Positions 27,801-39,800 of a DNA stretch of 64,000 nucleotides are shown in pieces. A program made the position numbers and the translations under genes. The notes under the pieces are model-generated. The model did not search any database, had not been told where the DNA came from, and saw nothing but the letters and a program-made list of their open reading frames with translations. The stretch's first letter is position 1; each line of letters opens with the position of its first letter. The stretch is from Anniella stebbinsi (taxonomy: Eukaryota; Chordata; Lepidosauria; Squamata; Anniellidae), in contig JARDYH010000005.1 of assembly GCA_029215795.1 (NCBI GenBank), positions 14,788,001 through 14,852,000 on the forward strand, read 5' to 3'.

Positions 27801-30800
27801 TGCGGGGTTCTATTCCCGCTATTTCACGGTTCCGAAGAAGGACGGAGGACTTCGTCCTATTATGGATCTCAGGAACCTCAACAAATACATCAAACAGAAA
27901 AAATTCCGTATGGTGACGTTAGCTCAGATACTGCCCCTGTTGCGCAAGAACTGCTGGTTTACGCTAGTCGACCTAAAGGACGCGTATTTCCATATTCCCA
28001 TACACCCTGCACACCCCAAATATCTCAGGTTTCGAGTCGGAAACAAGTCCTATCAGTTTTCAGTGCTGCCCTTTGGCCTCCGGACAGCTCCAAGGGTATT
28101 TACAAAATGTATGGCGGCAGTCTGTGCACATCTCAGGTCCAACAACATCGAATTGTACCCTTACCTGGACGATTGGCTAATCGTCTCTCACTCCCGTCCT
28201 CAGGCACATCGCGATGTCCACTTCGTCACATCATGTCTAAAGACTTTAGGCCTGCAAATAAACAAAGAAAAGTCTGTTTTGACACCAGCACAGCAGATAC
28301 AATTCATAGGTGTCTTCCTGGACTCCACAATAGAACGAGCGTACTTACCGCGAGACCGTGTACAGCCCATTCGAGCCCTGGCAGCACGGCTTGGCCATGC
28401 CTACACAGCAACGGCGTTCGCAACACTTCGTCTACTTGGACTCATGGCGGCTGCGGTGTTCGTGGTCAGGTGGGCCCGCCTCCACATGCGACCTTTGCAG
28501 CAGGCGTTACTCCGGCGTTTCCGACCATGGCAAAATCCTCGCAAGGTAAAGCTCCCTATTCCAAGGTCAGTGGCTCGGTCACTCCAATGGTGGACCAACG
28601 AGGCAAATCTCGTGCAAGGCCTTCCGTTTCATCAACGCGGCCCGACATGTGTCTTGACAACAGATGCTTCCCTGGAGGGATGGGGGGCGCACCTACACGA
28701 CCTAAAAATACAAGAAAGATGGTCACGTTCAGAAGCACGGTTACACATCAATCTCCTAGAACTACTCGCAGTCAAACGGTCCCTACATGCCTTCCTGCCC
28801 TGCCTGAAGGGACGTCGTGTTCGCATACTCTGCGACAACACCACAGTCGTGTGGTATATAAACAAGGAGGGAGGGACGCGTTCGCCTCCCCTGCTTCGCC
28901 TGACCTTAGACATCCTGCACTGGGCCATCAGACACCACATTCATCTATCTGCGCTTCATATTGCCGGAACGGACAACACGACGGCGGATACCCTCAGCAG
29001 GCGATTCAACAACTCCCACGAATGGGAGCTTTCCAAGAATGTGCTGTTGCAAATATTTGCACGGTGGGGGGCTCCCTCGATAGATCTGTTTGCAACGGAA
29101 GCCAACAGTGTGTGCCAACGATATTGTTCGCGAGCGGGGATTGGACCTGCATCGCTCGGCGATGCATTCCTATGGGACTGGTCCAAAGACTACCTGTATA
29201 TGTTCCCGCCTTTCCCATTGATAGGCCTCGTCGTATCCAGACTCAGCAGGAGTCCGGTGGAGGCAATTTTAGTGACACCTTGGTGGCCGAGACAGCCATG
29301 GTTCACCCCGCTGTGCAGAGTATCAAATCACAATTGGTGGCACCTTCCCTCGATCCCCAACCTATTATCAAGAGACGAGGGCCAGGTGTTTCACCCAAAC
29401 CTCCAGTCTCTACGACTGACGGCCTGGAGGATCAAACGAATTGGCGATCGATGAACATGCCACATAATCTGCGTGCCATCTTTGAAGCCTCTACTAAACC
29501 CTCAACTCGAGCGTCGTACGCCCGAAAATGGAAACGTTTCCAGTCTTTTGCAGCCGACAACAACTTTAATGCTGTGGACTGTCCAATTTCGGGTGTCATA
29601 GATTTCTTGTATCAATTGCATTCACAAGGACTAAAGTTTAGTTCATTAAGGGTGTATTTATCAGCTATCTCCAAAAACCATAGGAAGGTTAATGGTTTTT
29701 CAGTATTCACGCACCCAGTTACCAAGACCTTTTTGAAAGGACTGCATAATTTGTTTCCACAATTGCGCACGATGGTTCCGCAGTGGAGTTTGTCCTTAGT
29801 TTTGACAGCCCTCACATCTAAACCGTTTGAGCCGTTGGCTACTATTGACTATCGTTTACTCACTTTCAAAACAGTTTTCCTAGTTGCCATTACTTCAGCC
29901 AGGCGTGCCTCTGAGCTGGCGGCTCTAATGATAGATCCACCGTATACCCAGTTCTTTCCAGATAAAGTGGTACTTCGACCTGGCCCGTCGTTTCTCCCTA
30001 AAGTTTCTTCTCCATTTCATCTGAATCAAGACATTGTTCTACCCACTTTTTTTAAAGCGTCCGCAGACCCATTATGTTCAAGGTTGCACGCGTTAGATGT
30101 TCGGCGTGCGCTGGCTTTTTATAAGGATAGGTCTGCAGTGTACCGCAAATCGGATAAGCTTTTTGTCTGCTACGGAGGTAAGACTAGAGGCCACGCAGTT
30201 ACGCCTCAGCGTCTTTCCCACTGGATTGTGGACACGATAGTTCTTGCCTATCAAGTTTTGGGCAAGCAGCCTCCATCATCATTCACAGCGCATTCTACAA
30301 GAGGTCTCGCCGTGTCATCGGCGTTGTCCCATGGGGCTACTATCCCTGACATCTGTAAGGCGGCTACTTGGTCGAATACATCTACCTTTGCGAAGCATTA
30401 CAGGTTGGATGTTCGAGCTGCAAGGGATGCTTCGTTTGGTAGGGCGGTCCTGTCCTCTATCTGCCAATGAAGTCAGCGTGCATCCCCCCCGCCGGTAAGT
30501 CGTGCTAATTAATCGCCCATGTGTGTGATGCACAGAGACCACGAAGAAGAAATGCAGGTTGCTTACCTGTAACTGTAGTTCTTCGAGTGGTCATCTGTGC
30601 AGTCACACAACCCTCCCACCATCCCCTCTCTGCAACGCTGTTTTTGTATGCAAGAGGTGCCATAGGCGTATGCTCTGTCAGGTATTACCTTGGTTGCGAG
30701 GCTACTCGGTCTCAGAGAACTGAGGTAGGCAGGAACCTTGAGCATGCGCGATACGATGGTGGGGGAGGGGTTCCCGCCTAAAACCTAAGCTAGCTATAGA

Positions 30801-33800
30801 AGTTTCCCGGAAGAGGCTCGGCGCCGGCGCGAGCCCATGTGTGTGACTGCACAGATGACCACTCGAAGAACTACAGTTACAGGTAAGCAACCTGCATGTC
30901 TGCCCCAAGTGTAACTAAGGGGTGGGGGAAGGATAGTTCATTCAAAAGTGCTCACTTTTACACTTAGGGGTTGTCTATATGTCTGCAAAGCCCCATGGTG
31001 GTTGCGAATCAGTGCTGCATTGGTTATATTATGCAGCTGCTGATTTGCAGCCATGGTGGGGCTTGTCCCTGAAGCTGTGTTTTAAAAAAGTCAGGGAATT
31101 TCCCTGACTTTTTTCTTCAAAGCGAGGTCACTGCAGCCCTTCTGTCGTGTGAATTTACTCCATTGTGGATTCGGAGGGTAGGTGTCCTGGGGCAGATGGT
31201 GACCGATGATTGGAAGCTGGGAAGAAGGCGGGGGCGGCAGCAGCGATCCTGCAGCAGCGATTCCACAGCAACGATACCACAGGGTTTCAGGGGGAAGGAG
31301 CGGCAAAGCGGCGCAGTGAAGACAGGCCCTTAGTCTCAGTCAAGCCGACTTTTTTTTCAAATGGAGATCGTAGACTTGGGGATTCATGTTGGGGAGAGGG
31401 CCATTACTCACTTGCAGAGTGCACGTTTTGCAGACAAAAGGTCCCAGGTTCAATCCCTGGTCTCTGTAGTTGAAAGGAATAGGTAGGAGGTGATGAGGAA
31501 GAGCTCTCTCTGCCAGAGATCCTGGAGAGCCACCTGCCAGTTACAGTAGACAACACCGGACTAGATGGACAAACACTCCCTTCTGGTGTGAGGCAGCTTC
31601 CTATCTTCCTACGAGACAGAAGTTTGCAAGGAGCAGAGTAATGCTCAGGTGAAGCCTAGGTTGCCCTTTTTCAGGGATATTGCATTTTCCAGTACTCTAA
31701 CAGCAATGATAGGTTGCTGGCAGTCGAAGCTGGTGGCTCTGATTTCAGTGGGGTTGTGAATCCATTCTGGGTTTCAGTCAGAACCAGCCAGAACTCTACA
31801 GTGCTGAACCCTACCCCCCAAATAGGTTCAGCACCTTGGATAGCTCCTTTAAAGTTCTGTCTGGTTCTGACTGAAACCCAGAATGGATTCTCAGCCCACT
31901 GAAATCGAAGCCACCATCCTTCACTGGCTGCTGGGAAAATGTGATGCTTGAGATTGCTCTTGAGATTGTTGGGTGGGATATAGTTGCACAAATGCTACAT
32001 CCCCTGTTAGACAGTGCCTGTGATGGGGGACCAGTAATGTAATACTTCCCTCCCATATCCACAAACCATGGAGATGTTTTTCAGTATTAAGCAGACAAGC
32101 CCTCTGACTCCATTAGATCACAAGGTGAAAATGCCTCCAGCTGCATTGACAATGCAGTATAAACATCTTGGTGTCTCTCATTTCTGAATCAACATTCAAG
32201 TTGTCAGCAGACCTACGAAATCCTTGATCACTGTCTTTCTCTCTCTCCAAGGGTGGCTGAAAGATACGAGGAGAACAAGATGTCGCCCAACAACTTGGGG
32301 ATCATCTTTGGTCCTACGCTAATCCGCCCTCCCTCTGGCAATGACGTTTCCATGTCATGCCTTGTGGAGTCAGGGTACCAGTCCCAGCTGGTTGAGTTTC
32401 TCATCCTCAATTATGAACGGATCTTTGGGATGGATGACCTGCCTTCAGCTGGGCTTTGTGAACGTGACAACTCTTTGAAAGAAAACGATACCAATGAGGC
32501 TCTTTCAAGCAGCGAAGGAGATTTTGAGGTAGGGGGTGGTGGAAGGTGGAGTTCCCATATATCTGCACTCCATTATTTGAGGGGCTATTGCATTTATCTA
32601 TTTCATTGCCTACCTCCCCCTCCAGGAATGTACATAGGCCATATTTCATAATGATAGTATTTTGAATGGGGAAAGAGATGTGTTGGAAAGCAGCAGGGAT
32701 TGAAAAAAATACAGGCGAACAGATTCAGTTGGAGCCATGGCAAGACAACATGACTTGAACTCAGGCCATGAAGAAGATGAAGCCAGCGTGTTGTTTGTCC
32801 TGTAGCTGTTTAAGTAGGGAGGATTATGAGCTTTTCTACATAAGGCTGTTAATTCGCTGTCAATTCGCTGTATCTATTTTCAGATTCATCGCAGAATTGA
32901 GATCCAAGCATTCTGCAAGCATTTTCTTTTCTGCTTTTCCGCTACATAAACTCTAGGTGGCACTATTATAGCAGAATAGTACAAATGCACAAGAAAAAAA
33001 AGTGTTTTCTTTTGGCTTTTACAATTAAATACTGCAACTTCCCTGCTCTAAAAATACTTGCCAGTATTGCTCTTTAGGCACAGAAGCGAAATTGCACAGC
33101 TGAGGGCGTGATAAATGCATTGTGTAAAAGCCCTATAATTATAGGATAAATGCTATCTATACATGAGGCCACATGTACAACCCCTGGTGTTTCCAGTTAA
33201 AGGATTTCAGTTAATAGGTTTTTTGGGAAGTGAAACTTAAGAGATTCTAATAATCAAGGTTGATGGTACCTGGCTATGTTAACCATTAATTGAAGTCAGT
33301 ATTGTGTCAGGTAAAGGAATCACATGTGTGAACCACACACACACACACTTCCTGCACATGGAAAACAAGCACATCAAGGGAAAGGCTAGGTTAGAACCCT
33401 TCTCCTTAACTTGCTAGCTTTATATATGCAGGGAGTTTTTTTATGGAGATATCCAATTCCCCACCAACAGTTTGTTATACAGGCCAGCAAAGCTGTACGC
33501 GATTGTACTGAGTATAAACCTTGGTTCTACGGCTGAAACTAATATGAATAACAGATCCTAAGCTTATTACAAGGCTAGGCATACAGGAATGCCTTGTTTC
33601 ATATGTTCTACTACCCATCTCTTTCCTTCTAAGCTTGTCAGCCTGTGCCAAGTAAACTTTAGCGCAAACTAAAATGGCGATACCAGCATTTTCACATTAA
33701 TGTAGAATCTTGTTAAAAACTAAAGCATTTACCAAAACATTATTTGGTGGGGTGAGGGGACATTTTGCCACTCTTTCAGCTTTCTCTGAGTGTGTCATGT

Positions 33801-36800
33801 TTTTGGCATATTAGAATAATATAATATTTAAAAGCCAAGCATTGCCAAGATAATGGGCAGTATATCTAATGCTACCTGTTTCGCTAGCGGAAACCACCGC
33901 TAGTGCAACGGGAAGCTAGCAGATCCTGAGTAATCAGAAACGACTTTGCAGAATGGATCTCAAGTGACCTGTCCCATTCTGGAAATGAGCATTTCCACTT
34001 GTTTCCAGGGCTACTGTCAGAAGCCCTAGTTCCTGTTGTGCGAGTGACTTGTGCTGCTAGCACAACAGAAATGGCAGAAAACTGACCAGTATAAAAAGTG
34101 GAAGCACTAACTTAGAAAATGTAAAAGGGGGAAAAAAAGATAGGCTTCTTTTCAACTGGCTGTTCTGCTAAGCATTTTCTTTCAGCAACCACGCCTTCAT
34201 AAAGTTGCTAGAGGAACTCAATACACCAATTCACAAGCCTGGCTTTTTCCAACAGAAACTCCATTCCAAGCTCTATTTGGATGAAGATGAAGATGATGAT
34301 GATGGTGTAGCTGAGAATTGTTCTTCCACTGAGGCCAGACAGAAGCAAAGTATGGAGCAAACTCACTGCTCTGAAACCAGAGACACCGTAGGTAATTTTT
34401 CTCCTATGTACAGATCAGGCTCTCAAGAAATAGTGGTCTATATTTTGGGGAGAATGTCTTGTATTCAGCAAGTTGGAAATGGCTGCCTCACTCACCCACC
34501 CACCCAGACTATTAACAGCCACAGTGCCTTTCTCCTTATAATTTCCAGGCACCCTGTGCTCTCCACCTAGACATTATTGCTGTACCGTTGGCTTTGTCTG
34601 CTCTCTGATCAGCATGGTCAAAAGCTAATGGATGTCCGTTATGGGGGCTGCCTTGACACTGCCAGTTTGCCCCAGCTTTAGAAAAAAACCTGTGTTTTTA
34701 CTGTTGCGGCATGGCATTGAGTAATCCCAATGCAGGAGGTAGCGTAGCCTTTCCAGCGGCCATTCAGCTCGCTGGGTCTACCTCCTCTCCTGGCTTCCAA
34801 TGACCAATGGGAGGTCACCTACCCAGGAACACCACCAGCATGGCGCTGGAACGAAGACAGATAGCAGAAGAACCTTGCTGACTTCACTGCACCAGGAAAA
34901 GTCAGAATAAGTCCTTGACTTTTCCAATATGCATCTTTGTCTCTTTGCCCCTTGGTGGCAACGAATCCACAGCTACATCATATAACTGACGTGGTGCCGA
35001 TTCACAGCCACCATGGGGCAAAGGCACCATTTAGATAGCCCCATGTTCTCTTTACCTGTAAGCAAGGCTGGCTGAGATGTACCCTGATTTGCCAATGTAT
35101 TCACTGACAATTACATCCCAGAATCATCTGTAACACTGCAGGGGATCTTAGCATGCATCTCTCAAATGTCATGCTGCTTCTTTGACTCCCGTAAATATAG
35201 AACTGCCACTAGCAACTGCTTGTGTTGCTGGGTTGGCCCTGCCTGTGGTATTTAAAAATAAATGATCTTTAAAGCAAATCAGATCATTTAAGATTAGGAA
35301 TATTTTGTGACCTTATATTTAACACTGCCAGTTCCGTGGCTATCCCTACCCATACCTCCAACAGGAGGGGAACAAGAATAAAACGTTTCTGCTCTGCTTT
35401 CCCAGGAATTATTTATTTAATTTATTAACAATATTAACTTTTGTAAAAAAAGAAAAAAAAAGAAAAGAACTCTAAAAAACCCAAAGAGATGCAAGGTAGA
35501 CATATAATTAGACAATGGGCAGGCCAAAGGCCTACAAGAACAGAAATGTTTTACCAGGTGGACTTTCATCATCAGGGAGGAATCAAGATCTCCCAGGACA
35601 GGGAGTTCCAAAGACTGGACACGGTAAAAGAAAAAGGCTTTACACATGTTCCCACCAGCCAGGTCTGAGAAGGTGGGGGAGCTGCAGAAGGACTTCCCCA
35701 TGTGATCTAAGTAGGATCATAGAATAGTAGAGTTGGAAGGGGCCTATAAGGCCATCAAGTCCAATCCCCTGCTCAATGCAGGAATCCACCTTAAAGCATA
35801 TGTGACAGAATATGTAGAGAGGCAGCAGCAGTAGTCTTTGGAATATCATGGTACCAGGATGATTAAGGTTTTAAAGGTAAAGACCAGTGTCTTGAATTGA
35901 GCCTTGAAATTGATCAGCATCCAGTGGAGTCACATGCTCCCAAATACTGTTGCTGGTCAAAACTTTAACTGCAGCATAGTTTCAGAATAGTTTTTGAAGG
36001 CAACCCCACATAGAGTGCATTCCAGTAATCCAACCTTGATTAAAGTATGGGTGACTTGGCCAGGTCCATCTTCCTGAGAAACTGGTACAGTTAGTTCTTC
36101 TTCGTGGTCTCTGTGCATCACACATATGGGCTCGCGCCGGCGCCGAGCCCCGTTCGGGAAACTTCCCTAGCTAGCCTAGCGTTTTTGGCGGGAACCCCTC
36201 CCCCCACCATCTCACCGCGCATGCTCCGGGTTCCCGCCTACCTCAGTTCTTCTTCGACCGCTGGTGAATTAGCCTCGCGGGAGACTTCCTCCGACGTTTC
36301 TTCGTCGTTCGTATATCTGTTCAAAAAAACAAAGTTAGAATAGTTAGTTAGCTTAGCGTTAGTATTGTGTTTAACATATATATATAAAAAAAAAAAAAAA
36401 AAAATTAATAATAATAATAGTAGTTAGGTTATTTGTTTTCGCTCCTGCTGAGCCGCCTGCTGCGGCAATGGCGCAGGCAGCCCTTTTCAAGCGTTGCCTA
36501 AAATGTAAGGCAAAGCTCACCCTTACCGATGGGCATTCCCTCTGCCTACTGTGCCTAGGAGAGGGCCACGTTGTGGAGACATGTTCTCACTGCATGTCTT
36601 TTTCCCGGCAAACCCGGCGGAATAGGGCAGATAGACTGCGCAGTCTCCTCTGGAGCAACGCTCTGTCGGCAGTGGACAGGCAGAGAGAATTGCCACGTTC
36701 TCCTCGGGACGATTTGTCCGACAAGGCCTACTCGACTTCTGGGGAGCGCTGGCGGCCGCCAGTAAGTCGCTCAGACCCAGCATCGCCCGGCACTGTGATT

Positions 36801-39800
36801 GCTGAAGGCCATGGGGTTTTGGACCCACTGACGGGGACCCGTCCCCCATCAAAAAGTGCGAAGACCCAGCTACAGAAACCGAAGAAACACCGAGATAAGT
36901 CGGCCATTTCGAAATCTTCGGTACCGAAGCCATCGGCGGCGGCGTCATCGGCGTCGAAGAGATCGGCATCGGAGCCGCTGTCGACATCGAAGGCAAAAAA
37001 GAAAAAACACTCGGCGCCGACAGCGTCGACAACTGCTTCGATGTCTGGGAAGCAGCAACTCCCGTCGGTACCGAGCCCTTCTCGACCGTCATCGACACCG
37101 CTGACACTGCAACCTTCGACACCGAGGACGGCCCACGCGACGCCGACGTCAGCTCCACCGGCATCGGTACCGAGGGATGCACGAAGGGCGTCCACTCCGA
37201 GGGACAGGGCTGCGTCGCTACCGCCGCGGCCGCCCCGGTCTCCGATTGACTTCTCTTCCGAGATCGACATTTCCGAGATCGTGACAGTGGATCAACTCGA
37301 CTCCGAGGACCATCCTGGCCTCGGCACCGACCCCCTCGGTACCGTTCAGCCTATCTCGCTGGATTCTGACCCGGAACAAGATCTACCGCCTTCCCCCCGA
37401 TCCCGTACATCAGGGTTCACGGAGCGGTCCCGGGCACTTTCGCGATCCCGATCCCATGATTGGGACGTGTCTTCTGAGCGAGCCCGCAGTACCTCTGGGC
37501 ATCGCCCGCAGAAACAATTTAGATTTGACCCATATACGGGTAAGCGACTTGCCCCAACAGCAGCGAGGTCACGAACACCCTCGCATTCCTTACAACTGTC
37601 GGTACCGATGCGAGAGCCTTCTCCATCCTCACGAGAAGACTATGCGTCAGATACGTCTTCAATTCCTTCCCCCCCACCATCGGCGCCTTCTCCCGCCGAC
37701 GAGGTGGTGGCCTCAGACAGAGTGTCCCCTTCATTAGAATTAGGGGCATTCTCGGATCAGATGCAGCGTATGGCTCAATCTCTGGGTCTGGATCTGCAGC
37801 AACCCAAGCAGCCATTAAAGGACAAAATATATGATGTAATGTATCTGAATCCGACACCTCAGCCTACGCTTCCAGTAGTGCCTACTCTCCTGCAAACGTT
37901 GCAAGAAGCATGGCCAAATCCAGCTACATCGGGCCCAACGACAAAAAGGCTGGACGCATTGTACAAAGTCCAAGAGGCGGACGCCCCGTTCCTATTTACG
38001 CACCCAAAACCTAATTCAATTGTGGTGGAGTCATCAGTCGGTAGGACGGGACGGTCCCACGCCGCTCCAACTGACAAGGAGGGAAGAAAGCTGGATGCAG
38101 TCGGCCGAAAACTTTATTCTTCAGCGGCACTAGGGTTCAAGGTAGCGAATTACCAGGCCACCATGGCCCGTTATCAACTATTTTTATGGGAGAAAATCTC
38201 CACTCTCACCGATTACCTGCCGGACGACCAACGCGAGTTGGCAAGAGTTTTCCAGGCGGAGGCAGCGAGATTGTCAAGACAACAGCTGGCCACTGCCAAC
38301 CATCAAACGGACTGTACTGCAAAAGCTCTTATGGCGGGGGTGGCCTTGCGACGCCATGCTTGGCTACGGTCGTCAAACTTGCCGACAGAAACAAAAGCCC
38401 GGATCGAAGATCTGCCCTTTGACGGGGAAGGGCTCTTCCATGCCACCACGGACGATACTATGGATGTCATCCATAAAGCCAAAATGACTGCAAAAAGAAT
38501 GAGCGTGCCGTCACAGCAGCAGCAGCACCAACAGCCTCACCGGCAACGTCGCTGGTATCGGCCGCTTCCTTACCAGTCTCGCCAGCAGCAGGAACGTTCC
38601 CAGCGTTACCAATCTCAGCAACCCCAGACTTCGTACCAATCACGTAAGCCTTCGTCTAGGTTCGGAAAGTCTCGCAAGCAGGACTATGGCGCGAAACGGC
38701 GCCTTTGACTCGGCGGTACCCTTTCGCAGCCTCAAAGATCCTTACAACAGACTGCTACCCTTCCTGCCAGCATGGGAAAGCATTACTACGGATCGGTGGA
38801 TTCTGTCCACCATAGCCGAGGGCTATCGTATCGAGTTTGTGGCTCGTCCCCCCCTTGGCATGGTGCGACACACTCAACCATCTACAGTACTCATCCAAGA
38901 GATATCCACGCTCTTGGAAAAGAGAGCGATCACGGTCGTTCCTCAAAAACTAAAAAAAGCGGGTTTTTACTCGCGCTATTTCACGGTTCCAAAGAAGGAC
39001 GGAGGCCTCCGCCCAATTATGGACCTCAGACATCTAAACAAGTTTATACAACCGAAGAAATTTCGCATGATTACATTAGCACAAATACTACCATTGCTAA
39101 AGCGAAACAGATGGTTCACATCCGTGGACCTCAAAGATGCTTACTTCCACATCCCAATTCACTGCGCGCATCGAAAGTTCCTGCGATTCATTGTGGGAAG
39201 TCAAGCCTACCAATTCGCGGTTCTCCCATTCGGCCTTCGAACTGCTCCACGTGTTTTTACCAAGTGTATGGCGGCTGTATGCGCCCATCTCAGATCGCAA
39301 GATATCGAGATATACCCCTACCTGGACGATTGGCTAATCGTCTCCACGTCTCGTCGGCAGGCTCTCAAAGACGTTCGCATGGTTACTTCCTGCCTCACCG
39401 AGCTCGGGCTGCAAATAAATGTGGAAAAGTCAGTATTGCAACCAACAAAGCAGATTCAGTTTATCGGAGTGTCCATCGACTCGGTTCTGGGTCGCGCATT
39501 TCTTCCTGTGGAACGCAGACGCAGTATCCAAGCCCTCGCCACCCGTCTCCGCTACACCCGCAGAACAACAGCGTTCGCGGTACTAAGGTTGTTGGGCCTG
39601 ATAGCCTCTTCAGTATTCGTTGTTCGGTGGGCCAGACTACACATGCGCCCCCTTCAACAGGTGCTCCTAAAGCACTACTGCCCGGAACAGAACCCTCACA
39701 GGACGATACTTACCCTTCCGTTCTCCGTCCTTCCGTCTCTCGAATGGTGGTCGGTTATGGCTCATCTTTCGCAAGGCCTCCCGTTCCATCAACACGAGCC

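Larger units (their letters stand above)
24997..30897 (+). mobile_element. DIRS retrotransposon, element A (full length)
   Basis: A 5.9-kb element with non-identical outer ends, 129-bp inverted terminal repeats, gag, RT-RNase H and tyrosine recombinase ORFs, and an internal complementary region before the right ITR. This layout is diagnostic of the DIRS order, which integrates by a tyrosine recombinase through a circular intermediate and leaves no ordinary target duplication; none is visible. The three frames have no premature stops. The left and right ITRs differ at about one position, so the copy is young. It is in the sense orientation of GMIP. Confidence 0.95.
24012..32251 (+). other. GMIP intron l, 8.2 kb, host to DIRS element A
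   Basis: Without the 5.9-kb DIRS element the intron would be about 2.3 kb. It also holds an R1 repeat copy (30965-31330), a SINE (31378-31612) and a foldback (31727-31911). In 24012-24996 I see nothing recognised. Confidence 0.8.
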
